Made by a program: the position numbers and the translations under genes | Shown here: piece by piece, positions 20,627-26,798 of the stretch | Layout: every line of letters begins with the position of its first letter | Numbering within the stretch: the first letter of the stretch is position 1 | Assembly (NCBI GenBank): GCA_004335635.1 | Contig: QAXH01006372.1 | Coordinates: forward strand, 1-26,798 | Length of the DNA stretch: 26,798 bases | From: Chloromonas sp. AAM2 | Lineage: Eukaryota > Chlorophyta > Chlorophyceae > Chlamydomonadales > Chlamydomonadaceae | Direction: 5' to 3' | The notes under the pieces: generated by a model | The model's input: the letters and a program-made list of their open reading frames with translations, nothing else | Database searches by the model: none | Told to the model about the DNA's origin: nothing

Positions 20627-20991
20627 TGTTTTTTGTGCTGGACACTAGGCGAATCATTTGTCACCTTGTGCGTCAACACACATATGAGGAAATGGTCCAA
20701 GAAGTCAGGCCGATGCTTCAATAAAAATGACACCAGGGCGCCCGGGTAGCCAAGAACGAACGCTTATCACGGTCTGTTAGGCAATTTCCAAACGAGCACA
20801 AGTAAAACATAGCAGTGTGCCTTGCTCCACGTGCTGGTCAATCCTGCACTGACTGCTTAAATATTTGATTGGCTGCAGAGGGTTAGCTGTGAGCAGCCAG
20901 CAGAGGCTGTCAGCTACAGAGCCCAGTGCTGGTCAGGCACAGGGCCCGGAGCGCTTTTGCCCATGCCAGGAGCAGCTACCAAGGCACGTGT

Positions 20992-23900
20992 TCAGGGTTC
21001 GGGTTGGTATGTCATGGCCGTGGCGCTCTCCTGCACCAGCAGCGTTGAGCCCAGGACTATGGCGGAGCGCTGGGTGGTGCTGCTGATGGGTACATCCAGG
21101 ATCGAGGTGTTGCCTGCAAGCATGTGACAAGACCAGAAAAACATGACGCCACAGCGAACATGAACTACAACAACACACCGGTCAATCAAAACCACAGATG
21201 GCTTTCCGATCCAGGCAAGTTGAGTGCAACCAAGCGCAAGGCATTCTGCGGTGCAAGTTACCAATGGGTTGCAATAGGCGCCTCTAGGATCTTGGATGCT
21301 GCCAGATACTTGCCACGGTTGGGTTGCCGCAGAAGGCAAGCAGCGGCGCATGGGAGGACTGCTTCCAGCATAGATCACGTACAGAACAAGCTGCTCCAGA
21401 CATTGCTATTGTTGTGGCTAGGTGACCTTGGAGCCTGGCAGAGCCTAGCAGCATGGTGTGCGCAGAGCAGATGGCTCAGGCATTTTGTGCAACTGCAGGC
21501 AATTGTATGCAGCCAAAAGCGTCCAACCTGACATGCAAGCCCTCAAAACAACAGGCTAGCCCTCAAAACACTTGCAGAACAGTTCAATATGACATGTCAT
21601 AAAGGTATCGCATGGATCAGAAGCAGATCTCACTCACCATCATGCGACGCACCGCCTGCCGCCTGCATGCACGCATGCCACCACACACCTTAGAGACATG
21701 CATGCTGCTCGCACGGACGCAGCACATGTGCCATCAGTCAATGGGGACACACAGTTTGCCACATGCAATCAACGATTGCTGCGCATGCTGTCCGCATGAA
21801 CAACACACAGCCTCCGCTTATCCATCTGCGTATGTCCGCTGCAGTCCGACCATGCATTAGTTTCTGTTTCTATGCCATGACAGTCCGCCCATGACAGAAC
21901 AGTCCGACCATGACAGAACGTCGCATTGCGCCATGCCTCAGCGCACCTCAATAATGAAGGCCAGCGGTGCGCACTCGTAAACAAGCCGCAGCTTGGCGGG
22001 TGCGGCCGCAGAACAGGGGTTGACGAATACACCGCCTCCCTGCGGGCAGCGACAGTGCACAGCAGCGCAGTGGGAAGGGACTGGGAGAGCCACTGCACGC
22101 CACAATGCACTCCCACCAGGTCATGCCAATACATTGTACCGCAAGGCTTGAAAGAAGAACTCGTATGGGCCATTAGTTCTGAACCCGTTGCAAACGCTTC
22201 AGATTCAACTGACACCAGTAGCGCCCAATGCTGGATCAGCTCCTTCATGTCATGACGCGTGGCAAAAGACACAACTGTTCGTGGCCATGTGACATCGAGG
22301 CATGTGTCAGTGGCATGTGCATTCGAGGTTAGGCTGCATGGAGCGCACCTTGGCCAGTATGTGGTGCACATCGGGCACCATGCCACCCGTGTAGCTGCAC
22401 ACAAGCAGACACACGGACAAGTTGTGTGACAGCAATGGCACCAAACAGCTCAGATCTGATTGGATTCTGAACGGCAGGCCTGCACCTGTGCTGCCCTCAC
22501 AGACCCTTTGCATTGCCATCAACCGCTGTTGACAGCTGTCTCTTGATGGTACACTGCACTCTGCCACATGCCGACTGCCATGCTCAATTCCCAGGTATTT
22601 CCATCCTCTGCGCATTAATCTCGCCCTGCTCCAGGTGGCAAGACGCTGCACATCTAATTGCGATGTCTGCACTGCTGCCTGGCTGCGGCCCCTCCGTGCC
22701 CCCTCAACAGCACTCCTGTCCTGCCCGTCGCTCACCGCAGCGCAAATCCCCTGTCCACCCACGAGTCCACCAGCGCCCGGTAGGGCAGGTTGTGCACGCA
22801 GCTGCGGGCAGGGCGGGCATAGAGCGGGTCGGGCAGCAGATGTAACTTGTGAACGTCTGTCTTGTTTGCTACGCTGAGCACGCAGCTTCCAGTCTTCAGG
22901 CATTCAATCCAAGTCGTGTCGTCTGCTGTACAGTTTGAGTAGCAGGTCAGAAAGCAGCATTCTAAACCTGGTCCCGAGGCAGTTAAGAGGCAGGTGCACC
23001 TGGTGCATTCAAGATAGATCTCAAGCGCTGGCCTTGGCAGTTCACCCTGCTGTGGGCCTCGTGTGGCCTGTGACGAAAGGCTGACACGCTGCTTCTGCAA
23101 CCGCGCTAACCATTACTCCTGCCGGCACTAAGTAAGGTTGACTTCAGACAGCAACTGATGTTTGAACAAACTTGCGTGCAAACCTTTCTGATAGCTCAGC
23201 ATGCTTGCTTTGAACACTGCGACTTGATGGCCGTGGGCTGCTGCGGGCCAAGAGGTGAGAAGGGGCCTCACCATCTCATGTTGGCGGGTGCAAAGATGGG
23301 CTTGGTGGGCGCAATCAAAGCCGCCCCTTCAGACCCAATGGGCGCCGCAAGCAGCTTCCACTCCCCCTTGGCTCCCAGCACCCACTGCTGTACCTGCAGA
23401 CCGCCACCTGCGGCCAGGACAGACCATGATGCGGCTCACCATGCCACTCGCCTGAGCGATGCCGGTGAACTGCCGCGGTGCATGTGATACCCGCTCGCCA
23501 AGTGCAACCAGTGACCCAGCAAGAGTAAAGCATTACAAGACAAAGCTGCCATACAGCAGCTGGCGGCGGCCATGCTCATCCGTGTTAAAGCTCTGGCGAG
23601 AAATGGTCTCAAAGCGGAGATTTGGCGCAACGGCTTGCTGTAGCCATGCCCATACGTGTGTAAATAGGCATGACGGCGCTTGCCTCAGCCAACAGCCTGT
23701 GCTGACCCCAGCCCACATGCTTGTGACTGTCCCGCTGACCTGGCCCCGGGCACGCCCACACCAGGAGGGTGCGTGGGCCATACACTGCGTATGCGGCCGC
23801 TGCTTGCTGCCGGCCGCAGCGCCCCACCACGCCGCTCCCGGGCCAGACGCCGAAGATCGTGCCCACAGCAAAGCATGCACCCACTATGGAGCTGCCGTCC

Positions 23901-24837
23901 AAGGGGTCGAAGACAACCTGACATGGGACACACAAGGAAGAGCATGAGACATGGTCACGATTGCCAGAATCTGTCAATGATCCTGAGTTGTCCTGACCGT
24001 TCTGACCACCATGGCTGGCTGAGGCGTCTGTCCTGGCAACGGCACTGATAGATGCCCAGAGATGTTCTAAGTGATTGATACTGTTTTGCTGTGCGTCAGC
24101 ACCTGTGTTTGGGCATGCTGTATTGATGAGCCGGTGCCCGTCCAGTGCACACTTCCATGCCTGCGTACACTTGACGCACACGTGGAAATTTCACCCTGCC
24201 CCTCCAACACACACCCGCCCTCACCGTGTATCCATCCCCCTGAGACCCTTGGGGCCGCAGCTGCCGCATCTCTGGCTGCTCTTCGCTGCTTGCCGCACAG
24301 CAAGCCGAGCATGAGGCAAGGCGTTGAAAAATGAGCTCATCCGCCGCGCAGTCCACCTGCAGTGCGATAGACCCAATGCCGCATGCATGCCAGTGGACCT
24401 CTGCTGATCTCAGGTGCGTGTCTCCCCATCAGTCTCCCCATCAGTCTCCCCAGCATGGTGCCCATGTGTTCTAATGTTCGGCATGCTTGCGCAGTCCCTG
24501 ACATCAGCCACCCACCTGCAGCTGGACATCGCCAAACTCGTTCTGTGTTCCTGTTTTGTCGCTGACATCGCCCTCCTGAGTTCTCAAAAGGACCTGAAGT
24601 GGACATGACACGGGATTCAAGACTGAGCCGGCTGCGATCGATTGATTGAGCATCTAGGTGACAGCGGCACAAGCGGCAAACATGCATTGCCTCGTGCTGC
24701 TCTTGTGTGCCGCCTCTACCGGTCGTTTGAGCGCTGAGTCTCGTACGTCTGCTCACCGAGACGTCAGCCACAATCCCGGACAGAGTTAACAAGATTTGCT
24801 GCAGGCCTGGATCCATGTGAGCAAGAGAGGCTTCCAT
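20992..24837 (-). CDS. Sedoheptulose-1,7-bisphosphatase-like sugar bisphosphatase, complete, 10 exons
   Basis: Exons (transcript order): 24757-24837, 24516-24593, 24225-24356, 23740-23917, 23272-23407, 22736-22801, 22349-22394, 21947-22039, 21638-21662 (25 nt), 20992-21113. They total 957 nt, or 318 residues plus stop, with every join in phase. The family removes the C1 phosphate of sedoheptulose or fructose bisphosphate with Mg2+. Motifs in order: NEFGDVQLQVDCAADELIF; SSEEQPE (metal-binding Glu); VVFDPLDGSSIVGACFAVGT and IFGVWPG; YGPRTLL; FAPANMR; GFALRYTGGMVPDV; AKLRLVYECAPLAFIIE; AAGGASHDG; ILDVPISSTTQRSAIVLGS. GGMVPD and the overall match favour SBPase over FBPase. An in-frame TGA stands 27 bases before the chosen ATG, so no transit peptide is visible; an upstream exon joining at the CTAG just before it cannot be excluded. 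The CXXXXC pair of plastid SBPase is absent. Confidence 0.88.
21638..21662 (-). other. 25-nt micro-exon of the bisphosphatase gene
   Basis: It encodes AAGGASHDG, completed by the next exon, between GTGCATGCAG (acceptor) and GTGAGTGAG (donor). It supplies the conserved 'kAGG-ssdG' turn that joins LAFIIE to NTSILDVPIS. Without it the reading frame and the motif are both lost, so the call is firm despite its size. Confidence 0.85.
24421..24454 (+). repeat. 12-bp tandem repeat, about 2.8 units
   Basis: TCTCCCCATCAG is repeated head to tail in the bisphosphatase intron 24357-24515. It is short and pyrimidine-rich on the plus strand. Confidence 0.85.
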
Positions 24838-26340
24838 GATGCGAGAGCTAGCCAGAGAACGTCAGTGTACCGAGAACTGAACCCTGGATTATCAACGATG
24901 ACCAAAATGTGCGTTAGCGAGGGAGTAGAAAATATGTCATTGCGTCACTGGCATCAAGTTAGGAGTGGGCGGCGGGCAACTGCAAGAATGCAAGAAAACC
25001 ACTGCGTTGCAGGAAATCACTTCAAAACGGGAGTAATCTTTTGTTGTAATCTCACCTGTCAAGCTTGACGCAACGCACCTGTTTCTCACCTGTTGCGCCG
25101 TGCTCGCCTCAACAAGGTGCAGTAGGGATCAGACGAAGACCAGATCAGGTGAGGGATGACTGCTGCCCTGCAGCGATGACTGCAATAGTCAACAATAGTC
25201 AATGAGTGGCGGTGATGGGTGGCGGTGACAGGCCAACGCACTGATATCAGTGGTGGTCCAACTACCAACGACAAAATTCTAGTTAGGTCCAAGCTTTGCA
25301 CTTTGCAGCAACTACAGCGTGATGATTTATGCACGACAGGAAGTGCATAATAAGAGCTGCAGTCTTATTATCAGTTACGTGTGGTGATTCCAGCAGCCTG
25401 ACACAAAGTGATTTTCCAGCCACAGGTGACTAGCTACGTGTGAAGACCGTGACAAGCATTATGGCCGCCTTATGGACAGGATATCGGAAGCCTCAATCTC
25501 AACCTTGTTCTGCGCCTTGCGTTGCTGACGTTGTTGTGGTGTAACGCTTACAAGGAGGGAGTGCACACAATGCAGCACGTCCACGCCGATGGACCCAATC
25601 TCATACCGCAAAAAGCAGTCCTTTTGCTGTAAACATTGAATCTATTGCTATACGCTTAGGAAGGCGCTCCGGGGAGTGATCGCTCACCAGGCCTTGCAGT
25701 ATAAGATTGAGTCCATTTGCGTGGACGTGCTAGTGGTGTCAGGGGCAGCGCAAGGCGTGCAGGGCTATTGCGGCAATCAACAAAACCGAGGCTACAACAG
25801 TAAAGCAGGCCCTACAGCCTGCTGCATGCAGAAATCCCACGTAATGCAGCAGCTCACTAAGCTGGATCAGCATTTGGGAGCGTCCAGAACTGCTATTTAA
25901 TGCCATCAAGATTGACTTTGGTCGGGCGAGCGTTGCGGCGATGTGTGTGTACGTTTGACTGCATATCAGTGACTGCCTGCTTACATGGGTTGAAACCAAG
26001 GGTAAGTACAACTCAAAGCGATTTGCTCTGGCTGAGAGTGTCGTCCTGAGGCGGTAGAGCGGCTAGAAATACTGTTGCTGTTTGACAGGGCCAAGCTGAC
26101 AGGGCCAAGCTGACAGGGCCAAGCTGACAAGGCCAAGCTGACTAACAAGATGGGCGTTTTGAACTGAAGCGTGTGTAACGCTTGGTGTAAAACGCATTTG
26201 GTGAGACAAGAAAGGTGGCTTGATAACAGTCCATGATAACAGTCCATGCCGGGCACTGATAAGAATCCATGCCGGACTGCGCCCTTCTTGGAGATGACGG
26301 AGGAAGACTAGGTGTGTGAACAATATGCATGGTGTATTGC
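24838..26340. other. Upstream or intergenic region, no gene supported
   Basis: This lies 5' of the minus-strand bisphosphatase gene and probably includes its promoter, but I see no convincing TATA or other element. It has small direct repeats: CAATAGTCAA around 25192-25202, GGTGGCGGTGA around 25220, and a 14-bp array at 26083-26138. Open frames here (for example 25676-25900 plus, 25739-26011 minus) have no recognisable motifs. Confidence 0.5.
26083..26138 (+). repeat. 14-bp tandem repeat, 4 units
   Basis: The unit is TGACAGGGCCAAGC; three units are identical and the fourth has A for G (TGACAAGGCCAAGC). It is followed by the start of a fifth (TGAC). It lies in the intergenic region. Confidence 0.95.
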
Positions 26341-26373
26341 AAATCTTATTTTCAGGCCCCTTCTTGGGTCTAA

Positions 26374-26640
26374 CGAGCAGTGAAAGACCGCCGCTAGCGG
26401 CCCCGTGAAATCAGGCCTTTTGAAGAAATGTTACGGGTGGCAGTTACCGGCTGCTCGTAGGAAACCCAGGCCCGAAGGTTCACGGGCTGCCCGTGAGTTC
26501 GCAGCCCTCCAGCATCAACACAATACGGGCTAGACTCAAATACCATGCCACCAAAGAAGAAGCTCAAGGGCGGTTGCGAGCAGGACCTGGGCGAGGGCCA
26601 AGAAGACCGTGGATTCCAACTACTGGGTCGCCAGACGTAG
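26374..26640 (+). other. Structured GC-rich leader and short MPPKKK ORF (possible edge of a gene or transposon)
   Basis: ACGAGCAG at about 26373-26380 pairs with CTGCTCGT at about 26451-26458. CCGCTAGCGG (about 26391-26400) and CACGGGCTGCCCGTG (about 26480-26494) are palindromic. Next comes ATG at 26544, starting MPPKKKLKGGCEQDLGEGQE and stopping at TAG 26638-26640 (31 residues). The basic PPKKKLK resembles a nuclear-localisation signal and is a common start for DNA-binding or transposon proteins. In the next frame the same bases read AKKTVDSNYWVARRR. Whether a spliced or frameshifted gene continues past the window end cannot be judged. Confidence 0.3.
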
Positions 26641-26798
26641 AGGGTGTACTTGAGCTACGCAGCCACACACGCTCCGGCCCTTCAGGTGTGTACTGCCTGA
26701 TCTGTGTTTGTGGCTGCATGCTTGCGCTGCCTGCCTTCCTCTCCGTGTTCTGCCTATGCTTTCTTACCCTCTCCATGTTGCATGCCTGTCTTCCCATG

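Noticed and set aside
21769..22404. 211-codon minus-strand ORF crossing two bisphosphatase exons.
   Set aside because: It reads the 21947-22039 exon in the wrong frame; the correct frame gives GVFVNP...LRLVYECAPLAFIIE.
23531..23660. Minus-strand stretch reading QQAVAPNLRFETISRQSFN, at first taken for the bisphosphatase 'FAPANLR' region.
   Set aside because: The true FAPANMR motif is in exon 23272-23407, and joining 23740 directly to 23407 keeps phase, which leaves this stretch in an intron.

Overview
The window is nuclear DNA from an intron-rich green alga, most likely a chlamydomonadalean. Three things point there: short exons split by introns that almost all read GTGAG/GTAAG...GCAG; TGTAA poly(A)-type signals; and a long, multi-PAS, multi-membrane-span protein of the 'tiny macrocysts' (TmcB-like) type, a family known in Chlamydomonas and Volvox. 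Base composition looks much less GC-rich than C. reinhardtii, so a relative such as a Haematococcus-type alga is possible, but the species cannot be fixed from this sequence. There are no bacterial operons, tRNA or rRNA genes that I can see.

Layout: (1) About 110-18623, plus strand: one very large gene, entered from its 5' side, which I rebuilt as about 46 exons (around 1,920 residues in the window). In order it encodes the end of a Tmc-type helical repeat region, about five PAS or PAS-like sensor segments, an acidic linker, then a membrane domain with about five hydrophobic spans and two glycosylation-rich extracytoplasmic loops. Its introns carry several minisatellites, an inverted-repeat element at 12291-12439, and a 123-codon antisense ORF at 10737-11108. 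(2) 18624-20991: an intergenic/3'-end zone with candidate poly(A) signals for both flanking genes, a hairpin and G-run, and a second copy of the inverted-repeat element. (3) 20992-24837, minus strand: a complete 10-exon gene for a sedoheptulose-1,7-bisphosphatase-like sugar bisphosphatase (318 residues). It keeps the catalytic motifs but lacks the paired redox cysteines of plastid SBPase and has no evident transit peptide. (4) 24838-26798: mostly non-coding, with a 14-bp tandem array and, at the far end, a structured GC-rich stretch leading into a short MPPKKK ORF that may be the edge of another gene or transposon.

The two main genes converge, and there is no sign that they work in one pathway: one is probably a membrane-bound sensor, the other a carbon-metabolism enzyme. 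All exon joins were made by eye from splice motifs, frame continuity and family resemblance. Most are mutually consistent in phase; the uncertain ones are flagged.
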